From NCBI RefSeq assembly GCF_030406405.1, contig NZ_JAUEPL010000001.1:248001-312000 (forward strand): a stretch of 64,000 bases of DNA, given 5' to 3'. The translations under genes and the position numbers were made by a program. Positions 47,941-56,653 of this stretch are shown here, one piece after another. Source of the stretch: Streptomyces ficellus. Lineage in GTDB: Bacteria; Actinomycetota; Actinomycetes; Streptomycetales; Streptomycetaceae. The notes under the pieces were generated by a model. That model made no database searches. It had not been told where the DNA came from and saw only the letters and a program-made list of their open reading frames with translations. Position 1 is the stretch's first letter. The number at the start of each line of letters is the position of its first letter.

Positions 47941-49308
47941 TCAGCGGGACGGACCTGTGCCGCTCGGCTCGTGGGGCAGGCGCTCGGCGGCCGCGAGGGC
48001 GTCGGTGAAGCGGTCGAGGACGGCATCCGCCTGTTCGTCGGTGAGCGTCAGCGGAGGCAGGAGGCGTACGACGCCGGCGTGGCGGCCGCCGAGTTCGACG
48101 ATGAGACCGCGCTTGAGGCACTCGCGCTGGACCGCCGCGGCGAGGGAGGGGTCCGGGGGCGGTACGTCGGCGGTGTCGTCCGGGGTCACGAGCTCGACGC
48201 CGATCATGAGGCCCCTGCCGCGTACGTCGCCGATGCACCGGTGGGCCGCCGCCAGGCCCTGGAGCTGCCCCACCATGCGCGCCCCGAGGACGGCCGCGCG
48301 CTCGGCGAGGCGGTTTTCGCGTACGAAGGCGAGGGTGGCCGCGCCGGCCGCCATGGCGAGCTGGTTGCCGCGGAAGGTGCCGGCGTGGGCGCCGGGCTGC
48401 CAGACGTCGAGGCCGGACCTGTAGACGATGACGGCCAGGGGGAGGGAGCCGCCGATGGCCTTGGACAGGACCATCACATCGGGGACGACACCGCTGTGCT
48501 CCACCGCCCAGAACGCCCCGGTCCGGCCGACGCCCGTCTGCACCTCGTCCGCGATGAGCGGGATGGAGCGGGCGGCGGTGATCCGCCGCATCCGGCGCAT
48601 CCAGGTGTCGGGCGCGGGGATCACACCGCCCTCGCCCTGCACCGGTTCGAGGATCATCCCGGCCGGGGCGGGCACTCCGCTCTTGGGGTCGTCCAGGAGG
48701 CTCTCGGTCCAGCGGGCGGCGAGTTCGGCGCCGCGCTCACCGCCGACGCCGAAGGGGCAGCGGTAGTCGTGCGGGTACGGGAGGCGGGTCACGCGGACGT
48801 CCGTGGCGCCGCCGGACGCGGCCAGGGCCCCGGCCGTCATGCCGTGGTACGCGCCGGTGAAGGCGAGCAGGCCGCGGCGGCCGGTCGCGTTGCGGACGAG
48901 TTTGAGCGCGGCCTCGACCGCGTCCGTGCCGGCCGGCCCGCAGAACTGGATGCGTGCGTCGTCGGCCAGTTGGCGGGGCAACGTGGCGAACAGCTCGGTG
49001 GTGAAGGCGTCCTTGACGGGGGTGGCCAGGTCGAGGACGTGCAGGGGGGCGCCCGAGTCGAGGACTTTCCTGATCGCCTCCAGGACCACCGGGTGGTTGT
49101 GCCCGAGGGCCAGGGTGCCCGCTCCGGACAGGCAGTCGAGGTAGCGGCGGCCGTCCGCGCCTTCGATCGTCAGGCCTCGTGCGCGCACCGGGACGATCGG
49201 CAGGGAGCGGGCATAGGTGCGGGCCGCCGATTCGCGGAGCGACTGGCGGCGCAGGATGCCCTCGTGTGCGGACGTCGGTGCCACCGGGGCGGATTCGGTC
49301 ACGGCCAC
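47941..49308 (-). CDS. Diaminobutyrate-type PLP aminotransferase of a siderophore operon
   Basis: The 455-aa class III aminotransferase resembles L-2,4-diaminobutyrate:2-oxoglutarate aminotransferases. Key segments are YLDCLSGAGTLALGHNHPVV, FTGAYHGMTAGALAASGG and ILEPVQGEGGVIPAPD. The Asp-containing LIADEVQTGVGRTGAF, the PLP lysine in MVLSKAIGGSLPL and AGTFRGNQLAMAAG are also present. It would make diaminobutyrate from aspartate semialdehyde. The start at 49308 is supported by GGGAGGA nine bases upstream; the ATGs at 49344 or 49419 are possible. As first gene it should carry the operon promoter. No TTAGG-type iron box is visible in the 275 bp upstream. Confidence 0.88.
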   Translation of the reverse strand: MAVTESAPVAPTSAHEGILRRQSLRESAARTYARSLPIVPVRARGLTIEGADGRRYLDCLSGAGTLALGHNHPVVLEAIRKVLDSGAPLHVLDLATPVKDAFTTELFATLPRQLADDARIQFCGPAGTDAVEAALKLVRNATGRRGLLAFTGAYHGMTAGALAASGGATDVRVTRLPYPHDYRCPFGVGGERGAELAARWTESLLDDPKSGVPAPAGMILEPVQGEGGVIPAPDTWMRRMRRITAARSIPLIADEVQTGVGRTGAFWAVEHSGVVPDVMVLSKAIGGSLPLAVIVYRSGLDVWQPGAHAGTFRGNQLAMAAGAATLAFVRENRLAERAAVLGARMVGQLQGLAAAHRCIGDVRGRGLMIGVELVTPDDTADVPPPDPSLAAAVQRECLKRGLIVELGGRHAGVVRLLPPLTLTDEQADAVLDRFTDALAAAERLPHEPSGTGPSR

Positions 49309-49582
49309 GGCTTCGGGTCCTCCCGGTAAGGGTGCGTTGCACATCGGTATGTAGCTCGTCCGCCGCAGGAAGGCCGCGAGCGCCGTCCTTGTGTCCCCCG
49401 TACGTACCAACGACGACATGTGTTCAGGATCACGGCCACCGCCAAGATCCTTGTGCGTCCTCTGTCCGGCGCAACCGCGGCCCTGCCGCACGCCGTCATC
49501 CGGGGCACCGGCATAGTGGGGGCCGCACTCCGGTGCCGATGTTGAGAAGTGCTCTGTTACGAAGTCCCAGGGGGATCAGGAC

Positions 49583-50758
49583 ATGCGACCCATACGCCCG
49601 CTGCTCGCCGCAGCCTCCGTCGCCGCGGCGCTGGCGCTGACGGCCACGGCCTGCGGCCCGGGTGAGGACAACGCGGGCGGTGCGCCCACGGCTTCGGCCG
49701 GCCAGACGCCCGACGGCAAGATCACGATTCCGGACGATCTGAAGGACCGGCTCAAGGAGCACGGGATCGATCTGGACAAGTGGAAGAACGGCGAGTGGAA
49801 GAACTGGGACAAGGACACCTGGCTGCGTGAGGCCAAGGACTTCGTCAACCCCATCATCGAGGACCTGTGGGACCCGGACCGGATGCGGGACGCGCAGGAG
49901 CCCGACCGGCCGGTCGAGGAGGAGGACATCTCCGGCGACGAGGCCGTCACCGACCCGGCGCCCGAGCCCGTGGAGGCGCGGCCGGTCGGGGCGCCGTACC
50001 ACTCCGGCGCCCCGGAGGCCGGGAAGGTGCTCTTCGACGGCCCCGAAGGCTCGATGGTGTGCTCCGCGACCGTGGTGAAGGACCCCGCCAACCCCGGCAA
50101 GTCCAACCTGGTGTGGACGGCGGGCCACTGCGTGCACGCCGGCAAGAACGGCGGCTGGTACCGCAACATCGCCTTCGTCCCCTCGTACAACGACAGCGGC
50201 ATGTCCACGGCCGAGCTGGAGAACGCGACCCGCGAGGAGATCGCGCCGTACGGCGTGTGGTGGGGGGACTGGGCGCAGACGTCCGAGCAGTGGATCGCCC
50301 AGGGTGCCGCCACCGGTGGTCAGGGCGCTCCGTACGACTTCGCCGTCATTCATGTGACGCCGGAGAAGGGCGGTAACGGCAAGTCGCTGGAGGAGACGGT
50401 CGGTTCGGCACTGCCAGTGGAGTTCAGCGCCCCGGCCGCGCAGAAGATCACGAGCATGGAGGCGACCGGTTACCCGGCGGCCCCGCCGTTCGACGGCCAG
50501 AAGATGTTCCAGTGCGCCGACAAGCCGGGCCGGCTGTCCATCGAGGCGGCGCAGCCGACGATGTACCGCATCGGCTGCACCATGACGGGCGGGTCCTCCG
50601 GTGGCGGCTGGGTCGCGACGGGCCGGGACGGCAAGCCCGCCCTGGTGTCCAACACCTCGATCGGGCCGGTGACGGCGGGCTGGCTCGCCGGTCCGCGCCT
50701 GGGTGCCGAGGCGAAGGGCGTCTACGAAGCGGTCAGCGAGAAGTTCGCCGGCCGGTAA
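49583..50758 (+). CDS. Secreted trypsin-like peptidase, possible lipoprotein
   Basis: The 391-aa preprotein has an Ala/Leu-rich signal sequence that ends in LALTATACGPGEDN. This may be a weak lipobox with Cys24 as lipidation site. A long Asp/Lys/Glu-rich linker follows (LKDRLKEHGIDLDKWKNGEW). The chymotrypsin-fold domain has His in VWTAGHCVHAGK, Asp in GAPYDFAVIHV and Ser in TGGSSGGGWVAT, with a likely disulfide between the cysteines at CSATVV and GHC. It is an extracellular or membrane-anchored protease of unknown target. The ATG follows GGGGATCAGGAC. A strong hairpin ends the transcript. Confidence 0.87.
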   Translation: MRPIRPLLAAASVAAALALTATACGPGEDNAGGAPTASAGQTPDGKITIPDDLKDRLKEHGIDLDKWKNGEWKNWDKDTWLREAKDFVNPIIEDLWDPDRMRDAQEPDRPVEEEDISGDEAVTDPAPEPVEARPVGAPYHSGAPEAGKVLFDGPEGSMVCSATVVKDPANPGKSNLVWTAGHCVHAGKNGGWYRNIAFVPSYNDSGMSTAELENATREEIAPYGVWWGDWAQTSEQWIAQGAATGGQGAPYDFAVIHVTPEKGGNGKSLEETVGSALPVEFSAPAAQKITSMEATGYPAAPPFDGQKMFQCADKPGRLSIEAAQPTMYRIGCTMTGGSSGGGWVATGRDGKPALVSNTSIGPVTAGWLAGPRLGAEAKGVYEAVSEKFAGR

Positions 50759-50780
50759 CCCCCGCTCCGGGGCACCGGAC

Positions 50781-50828
50781 ATGACCGGAGGCCCGCCCCT
50801 CGTGGAGAGGGGGCGGGCCTCCGGTCAT
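50781..50828. terminator. Bidirectional terminator between the protease gene and hflX
   Basis: A perfect 19-bp stem (50781-50799 with 50810-50828, starting ATGACCGGAGG) closes a 10-nt loop. It lies between convergent stops at 50758 and 50854 and is followed by a GGTCATGC echo of the right arm. Confidence 0.92.
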
Positions 50829-50853
50829 GCGGTCATGCGGTCACGCCATCGGC

Positions 50854-52359
50854 TCAGTGCGCGACCGGTACGAACGGCGTCAGCGACGCGGCCAGTTCCT
50901 CGTGCACCCGCGCCTTGAGCAGCGTGCCCTCCGGGGTGTGCTTCTCGGAGAGCACCTCGCCCTCGGTGTGCACACGCGAGACCAGCCCGCCCTGCGTGTA
51001 CGGAAGGAGCACCTCGATCTCGACCTTCGGCCGCGGCAGCTCGGCGTCGATGAGCGCGAGCAGCTCGTCGATGCCCTCACCGGTCCGCGCGGAGACCGCG
51101 ATCGCGTGCCGCTCGATGCGCAGCAGCCGCTGCAGTTCGAGCGGATCGGCGGCGTCCGCCTTGTTGATGACGACGATCTCGGGGACGTCCGTGGCGCCGA
51201 CGTCGCGGATCACCTCGCGCACGGCGGCCAGCTGCTCCTCCGGCGCCGGGTGCGAGCCGTCCACCACGTGCAGGATCAGGTCGGAGTCGCCGACCTCCTC
51301 CATGGTGGAGCGGAACGCCTCGACGAGGTGGTGCGGCAGGTGCCGGACGAACCCCACGGTGTCCGCCAGCGTGTACAGGCGGCCACTGGGCGTCTCGGCC
51401 CGGCGCACGGTCGGGTCGAGGGTGGCGAACAGCGCGTTCTCCACGAGGACGCCCGCGCCCGTCAGCCGGTTGAGCAGGGACGACTTGCCGGCGTTGGTGT
51501 AACCGGCGATCGCGACCGACGGCACCTTGTTGCGGCGCCGCTCCTGCCGCTTGATGTCACGGCCGGTCTTCATCTCCGCGATCTCACGGCGCATCTTCGC
51601 CATCTTCTCGCGGATCCGGCGCCGGTCCGTCTCGATCTTGGTCTCACCGGGGCCACGTGTGGCCATACCGCCACCCGAGGAGCCCGAGCCACCGCCACCC
51701 ATCTGCCGGGACAGCGACTGGCCCCAGCCTCGCAGCCGAGGCAGCATGTACTGCATCTGCGCCAGCGAGACCTGCGCCTTGCCCTCCCGGGACTTGGCGT
51801 GCTGGGCGAAGATGTCGAGGATCAGGGCGGTCCGGTCGACCACCTTGACCTTGACGACGTCCTCCAGGTGGATCAGCTGTCCGGGGCTGAGCTCACCGTC
51901 GCAGACGACGGTGTCGGCCCCGGTTTCGAGCACGATGTCACGCAGCTCGTTCGCCTTGCCCGATCCGATGTACGTGGCCGGGTCCGGCTTGTCGCGGCGC
52001 TGGATCACCCCGTCGAGCACCAGCGCACCCGCCGTCTCGGCGAGCGCGGCCAGCTCGGCGAGGGAGTTCTCCGCGTCCTGCACGGTCCCCGAGGTCCAGA
52101 CGCCGACCAGCACCACGCGCTCCAGGCGCAGCTGCCGGTACTCGACCTCGGTGACGTCTTCGAGCTCGGTGGAGAGACCGGCCACCCGTCGCAGCGCGGC
52201 CCGCTCGGAGCGGTCGAACTGGTCGCCGTCCCGCTCTTCGTCGATCTCGTAGCTCCAGGCGACGTCCTCTTCCATCAGGGCATCGGCCCGAAGGCTCTCG
52301 GTGCGGTTGGTGTCCGCGAAGCTCTGCGCGTCCTGGGAAGGGGATGAAGAGGAGGTCAT
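50854..52359 (-). CDS. hflX: Ribosome-associated GTPase HflX
   Basis: The 501-aa protein has an N-terminal HflX nucleotide-binding domain (RLERVVLVGVWTSGT, LVLDGVIQRRDKPDPATYIG, DTVVCDGELSPGQLIHLED). A Gly-rich loop GGGGSGSSGGGMATRGPGE precedes the G domain. G1 is GYTNAGKSSLLNRLTG, G2/G3 spans LFATLDPTV and LADTVGFVRHLP, and G4 is VVINKADAADP. HflX rescues stalled or hibernating ribosomes. The acidic N-terminal tail of about 60 residues is variable. It ends at a long shared hairpin. hflX commonly sits near lexA, miaA and dapF in actinobacteria, as here. Confidence 0.95.
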   Translation of the reverse strand: MTSSSSPSQDAQSFADTNRTESLRADALMEEDVAWSYEIDEERDGDQFDRSERAALRRVAGLSTELEDVTEVEYRQLRLERVVLVGVWTSGTVQDAENSLAELAALAETAGALVLDGVIQRRDKPDPATYIGSGKANELRDIVLETGADTVVCDGELSPGQLIHLEDVVKVKVVDRTALILDIFAQHAKSREGKAQVSLAQMQYMLPRLRGWGQSLSRQMGGGGSGSSGGGMATRGPGETKIETDRRRIREKMAKMRREIAEMKTGRDIKRQERRRNKVPSVAIAGYTNAGKSSLLNRLTGAGVLVENALFATLDPTVRRAETPSGRLYTLADTVGFVRHLPHHLVEAFRSTMEEVGDSDLILHVVDGSHPAPEEQLAAVREVIRDVGATDVPEIVVINKADAADPLELQRLLRIERHAIAVSARTGEGIDELLALIDAELPRPKVEIEVLLPYTQGGLVSRVHTEGEVLSEKHTPEGTLLKARVHEELAASLTPFVPVAH

Positions 52360-52551
52360 TGGATCCTTACGTCGTGGGATGACTCGAGCTCGCGGACTCG
52401 AGCGGAAAATGCCAAAAAACTCGGTACACCAGTCACAACGCGTGACTCCCCCGGATCATTCCCGGGGCGGGCCCTTGGCATACCACGGGCCCGGCAGCGC
52501 CGCCGACCCCTCGATGGTCGCACGGTACGGCCGGGCCCGTCACCCCGGTTT

Positions 52552-54081
52552 TCAGGGCTTGGCGGGACGCGCGGGGTGGTGCCCACCCCCGTGACCGGCG
52601 CCGTTTTCGGCACCCTTCCCGGCCGCCTTGGCCGGGGCTTTGCTGCGCCAGTCCGGGTGGCCCGGCATCTTCGGGGTCCGCTCCCCGTACAGCCATCCCT
52701 TCAGGAACGCGGTCAGGTCCCGGCCCGCCACCTCTGAGGCGAGCCGTACGAAGTCCGCGGTACCCGCGGTCCCGTGCGCGTACTCCGTCACCCAGCGACG
52801 CTCCAGCCGGTCGAAGGCGTCCTTGCCGATCTCCTGCCGCAGCGCGTACAGGACCAGGGCGCTGCCGTCGTAGACGACCGGCCGGAACAGACTGATCTTC
52901 TGTCCCGCCGCGGGCCGCTTGGGCGCGGCCGGCGGCCCGCCCGCCGCGCGCCAGCCGTCGGACTCGGCGTACGCCAGCCGCATCCGCCGCTCCAGGGGGT
53001 GCTTCGCCGTCTCCTCCGCGTACAGCGCCTCGTACCAGGTGGCGTGCCCTTCGTTGAGCCACAGGTCGGACCAGGTGCGCGGCGAGACGCTGTTGCCGAA
53101 CCAGTGGTGGGCCAGCTCATGGACCATGATCGATTCGATGTACCAGGCGGGCAGACCGCCCCGGGTGAACAGGGAGCGCTCGAAGAGCGAGAGCGTCTGC
53201 GTCTCCAGCGCGAAACCGGTCTCGGCGTCGGCGATGAGCAGGCCGTACGTCTCGAAGGGGTAGCGGCCGACCTTCCGCTCCATCCACTCCAGGTGGGCGG
53301 GGGTCTTCTTCAGCCAGGGTTCCATGCGGTTGACGTCGGCGGACGGCACCACGTCGCGCACCGGCAGGCCGTGCGGGCCGGTGCGGTGGACGACGGTGGA
53401 GCGGCCGATGGAGACCTGGGCCAGTTCGGTGGCCATGGGGCGGCTGCCGCGGTACAGCCAGCTCTGGGTGTTCCCGGCGAGCACCTGTGCCGTCTTGCGC
53501 CCGTTGGCGACCACCGTGAGGTTCTTGGGGGCGGTGATACGGAAGGTGAAGTACGCCTTGTCGGAGGGGTGGTCGTTGCCGGGGAAGACGCGGTGGGCGG
53601 CGTCGGCCTGGTTGGCCATCGCGAGCCCGTCGGCGGTGCGGATCCAGCCACCGGTGTTCCTGGGCCCGGCCGGGTCGCTGGTGTGGGTGACGGCGATGTG
53701 CACCGGGGCGCCGTCTTCCACCGCCTCGGAGGGCTCGATGACCAGGTCCTCACCGCTGAGCGCGAACTCGGCGGGCCGGCCGTCGACCTCGACGGAGCGG
53801 ACGGTTCCGTGCGTGAAGTCCAGGTTGATGCGGTCGAGCCGGTCGGTGGCCCGTGCGTCGATCTTGGTGACGGCGTCCAGCGGCTTGCTGTTGTCACCGT
53901 GGTAGGTGAAGGCGATGTCGTAGGCGAGAACGTCGTAGCCCGGGTTGCCCAGGTGGGGGAAGAGCGGGTCGCCGATGCCGAGCGGCTCGGGCGCGGGCAG
54001 CGCCGCGCCGATCAGACCGGCCGAGGCCGCGGCCACCAGGGCCACCCGGAGGCGTCGGGACGAGCGGGATGTGAGGGACAT
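52552..54081 (-). CDS. M1-family zinc aminopeptidase, secreted
   Basis: The 509-aa protein has a twin-basic, Ala-rich N-terminal signal region (RSSRRLRVALVAAASAGLIG). The gluzincin active site HELAHHWFGNSV is followed 18 residues later by WLNEGHATWYE with the third zinc ligand. The upstream substrate-binding segment FALETQTLSLFERS is the GAMEN-type equivalent. The N-terminal beta-domain shows DIAFTYHGDN and INLDFTHGTVRSVEVDG. It would trim N-terminal residues outside the cell. Start 54081 lies upstream of a clear signal peptide. It is shorter than intracellular PepN and lacks the large C-terminal helical domain. Confidence 0.87.
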   Translation of the reverse strand: MSLTSRSSRRLRVALVAAASAGLIGAALPAPEPLGIGDPLFPHLGNPGYDVLAYDIAFTYHGDNSKPLDAVTKIDARATDRLDRINLDFTHGTVRSVEVDGRPAEFALSGEDLVIEPSEAVEDGAPVHIAVTHTSDPAGPRNTGGWIRTADGLAMANQADAAHRVFPGNDHPSDKAYFTFRITAPKNLTVVANGRKTAQVLAGNTQSWLYRGSRPMATELAQVSIGRSTVVHRTGPHGLPVRDVVPSADVNRMEPWLKKTPAHLEWMERKVGRYPFETYGLLIADAETGFALETQTLSLFERSLFTRGGLPAWYIESIMVHELAHHWFGNSVSPRTWSDLWLNEGHATWYEALYAEETAKHPLERRMRLAYAESDGWRAAGGPPAAPKRPAAGQKISLFRPVVYDGSALVLYALRQEIGKDAFDRLERRWVTEYAHGTAGTADFVRLASEVAGRDLTAFLKGWLYGERTPKMPGHPDWRSKAPAKAAGKGAENGAGHGGGHHPARPAKP

Positions 54082-54177
54082 GGAGCAACCGCTACCAGCG
54101 CGGGGGGCGCGCGCAGTGACGGCGCGCGCCCCGCGCACCCGAACGGCCTCGGGACGCGCCCCGGCGGGGTGGGGCGT

Positions 54178-56514
54178 TCAGCCGGTGGCCGCGGCGGGCT
54201 GCTGGGCTCGGCGCACGTCGTACACGCCCGCCACGTCGCGCATGGCGCGCATCAGGGCGGGCAGCTGGGCCGCGTCGGGGATCTGGAGCGTGTACGTGTG
54301 CCGGACGCGCTGCTCGCTGGGCGGTTCGACGGTGGCCGAGACGATCGCGGCGCCCGCCGTGGCGATCGCCTCGGTGAGGTCGGCGAGCAGCCGCGGCCGC
54401 CCGAACGACTCGGCGACCAGCGTGACCCGGCACTCGGCCGCCTCACCCCAGCGCACGGCCACCGGCACGCGCCCGACCGCCTCCATGCGCCGTACGGCGG
54501 GGCAGCCGGTGCGGTGGACGGTGACGTTCCCGCCGCGTACCGCGAAGCCGGTGACCGCGTCGGGCGGCACGGGCGTGCAGCAGCGGGCCAGCCGCACGGT
54601 GGCGTCGGGCAGGTCGGCGACGACGGCGTTCGCCGCGGGGGCGGCGTGCCTGTCGGGATCCCGGTGCCGGTGGGGGTCCGGGTACCGGGCCGGGTCCGGC
54701 TGGCGGTGGGGGTCCGGCTGGCGGTGGGGGTCCGGCTGGCGGTGAGGGTCCGGTCCTGGGCTCGGACTCGCGGTGGCGGGCCGGGGAACGGGGTCGGCCG
54801 CGGGGAGCTTCGCGGTCTGCGGGTGCGCGGCGAGCCAGCCGGTGATGGCGATCCGGGCGGCCGGGGTGCGGGCGTGCTCCAGCCAGTCCGGCGAGGGCCC
54901 GGAGGCGGCGTCCTGGGCGGGATCGGCGGCCGCGTCCTGTCGCGTGCCGCGGGCGGTTCCCCGCGGCGAGTCCTGGGCCAGCAGCAGCTGCACGGTGTCC
55001 CCGTCGCCGAGGACCGTACCCAGCGTCGCCAGCCGGCCGTTGACGCGCGCGCCGATGCAGGTGTGCGCCGCCTCGCCGTACTGCGCGTACGCGGCGTCCA
55101 CGCAGGTCGCGCCCGCCGGCAGGGCGAGTGTGCCGCCGTCCGGGCGGAAGACGGTGATCTCGCCGTCCTGCGCCAGGTCGGCGCGGAGCGACGTCCAGAA
55201 GGTGTCGGGGTCGGGGGCGGCCTGCTGCCACTCCAGCAGCCGGGACAACCAGCCGGGCCGGGTGGGGTCGGCGCGCTCCCCGTCCTCGCCGTTGCCGGAA
55301 GCCTCGGGCGCCTCGGAGGTATCGGCGGCCTCGGAGGTATCGGGTGCCTGGGAGGTATCGGGCGCCTGGGAGGCATCGGCGGGTGCGGCGTACGGGTTGC
55401 CGAGGGCGACGACGCCCGCTTCGGCGACCTTGTGCATCTGGTGCGTACGGATGAGCACTTCGGCGACCGAACCGTCCGGCGCGGCGACGGCGGTGTGCAG
55501 CGACTGGTACAGGTTGAACTTGGGCGCCGCGATGAAGTCCTTGAACTCGGAGATCACCGGGGTGAAGCAGGTGTGCAGCTCGCCGAGGACTCCGTAGCAG
55601 TCGGCGTCCTCCCCGACCAGGACCAGCAGCCGTCCGAAGTCGGTGCCGCGCAGCTCTCCGCGTTTGAGTTTGACCCGGTGTACGGAGACGAAGTGCCGTG
55701 GCCTGATGAGGACTTCGGCGGTGATGCCGGCCTCCCGGAGCACGCTCCTGACGTCGTCGGCGATGGCGGCCAGCGCGTCCCCGGCGGTGGCGTTGTCGGC
55801 GATGAGCGCGCGGGTGGCCTCGTACTCGGCGGGGTGGAGGATGGCGAAGACCAGGTCCTCCAACTCGGTTTTGAGGGCTTGTACGCCGAGCCGTTCGGCG
55901 AGCGGGATGAGGACGTCGCGGGTGACCTTGGCGATGCGGGCCTGTTTCTCGGGGCGCATCACGCCGAGGGTGCGCATGTTGTGCAGCCGGTCGGCGAGTT
56001 TGATGGACATGACGCGTACGTCGTTGCCGGTGGCGACGAGCATCTTGCGGAAGGTCTCGGGCTCGGCGGCGGCGCCGTAGTCGACCTTCTCCAGTTTGGT
56101 GACGCCGTCGACGAGGTAGCAGACCTCTTCGCCGAACTCCTCCCTGACCTGTTCGAGCGTCACATCCGTGTCCTCGACGGTGTCGTGGAGGAGGGAGGCG
56201 GTCAAGGTGGTGGTCTCGGCGCCCAGTTCGGCCAGGATCAGGGTGACGGCCAGGGGGTGGGTGATGTAGGGCTCGCCGCTCTTGCGGAACTGGCCGCGGT
56301 GCGAGGACTCGGCGAGCACATACGCCCGTCGCAGCACGGCCAGGTCCGCGTCGGGGTAGTGGGCCCGGTGCGCCTCTGCCACGTGGCTGATCGCGTCGGG
56401 CAGCCGGTCTCGGGTGGCGGGACCGAGCAGGGCGGCGCGGCCGAGCCTCCGGAGGTCGATCCTCGGGCGGCCGCGCCGTCGGCTGGGGGCGGGGTTGGTG
56501 GCCTCTGCGCTCAT
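54178..56514 (-). CDS. rshA: RelA/SpoT-homologue (RSH), long (p)ppGpp regulator
   Basis: The 778-aa protein has an N-terminal HD hydrolase domain with His72, His86, His110-Asp111 and ED in LLHDTVEDTDV, and LADRLHNMRTLGVM; it looks intact. The synthetase domain (RGTDFGRLLVLVGEDADCYG, SEFKDFIAAPKFNLYQSLHTAV) keeps the Asp and a final Glu in AEVLIRTHQMH, but the usual ExQ and HxYSIYRK elements are changed (EVLIRT, VSVHRV). TGS and ACT domains and the CC zinc-finger region follow, separated by a low-complexity PDPHRQ-repeat linker. An AQAPDTSEAA-type repeat lies after residue 395. ATG 56514 follows GGAGG. In S. coelicolor an rshA lies at this position; the symbol is from that recall. Confidence 0.87.
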   Translation of the reverse strand: MSAEATNPAPSRRRGRPRIDLRRLGRAALLGPATRDRLPDAISHVAEAHRAHYPDADLAVLRRAYVLAESSHRGQFRKSGEPYITHPLAVTLILAELGAETTTLTASLLHDTVEDTDVTLEQVREEFGEEVCYLVDGVTKLEKVDYGAAAEPETFRKMLVATGNDVRVMSIKLADRLHNMRTLGVMRPEKQARIAKVTRDVLIPLAERLGVQALKTELEDLVFAILHPAEYEATRALIADNATAGDALAAIADDVRSVLREAGITAEVLIRPRHFVSVHRVKLKRGELRGTDFGRLLVLVGEDADCYGVLGELHTCFTPVISEFKDFIAAPKFNLYQSLHTAVAAPDGSVAEVLIRTHQMHKVAEAGVVALGNPYAAPADASQAPDTSQAPDTSEAADTSEAPEASGNGEDGERADPTRPGWLSRLLEWQQAAPDPDTFWTSLRADLAQDGEITVFRPDGGTLALPAGATCVDAAYAQYGEAAHTCIGARVNGRLATLGTVLGDGDTVQLLLAQDSPRGTARGTRQDAAADPAQDAASGPSPDWLEHARTPAARIAITGWLAAHPQTAKLPAADPVPRPATASPSPGPDPHRQPDPHRQPDPHRQPDPARYPDPHRHRDPDRHAAPAANAVVADLPDATVRLARCCTPVPPDAVTGFAVRGGNVTVHRTGCPAVRRMEAVGRVPVAVRWGEAAECRVTLVAESFGRPRLLADLTEAIATAGAAIVSATVEPPSEQRVRHTYTLQIPDAAQLPALMRAMRDVAGVYDVRRAQQPAAATG
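54702..54755. repeat. Three 18-bp in-frame tandem repeats in rshA
   Basis: Units GGCGGTGGGGGTCCGGCT start at 54702, 54720 and 54738 (third with two changes). They encode, on the minus strand, the PDPHRQ repeat of the linker between TGS and zinc-finger/ACT regions. Confidence 0.93.
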
Positions 56515-56653
56515 GGGCACCTCCGGCGGCGTCGACCGGCGGTGGGCGGGCAAGGCGTGCCCGCCCGGGCCGGTGCTTGATGCTACCGAGCCCATCACGT
56601 AGCGCTGACCCGCTCTCGCCCAGAGTGAACCGGATCACCCATTCGAGCGAAGG

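Noticed and set aside
52774..56580. A ~1,270-codon frame antisense to the aminopeptidase and rshA genes
   Set aside because: It is a shadow of recognised domains on the other strand, Gly/Val/Arg-rich with no motifs or ribosome site.
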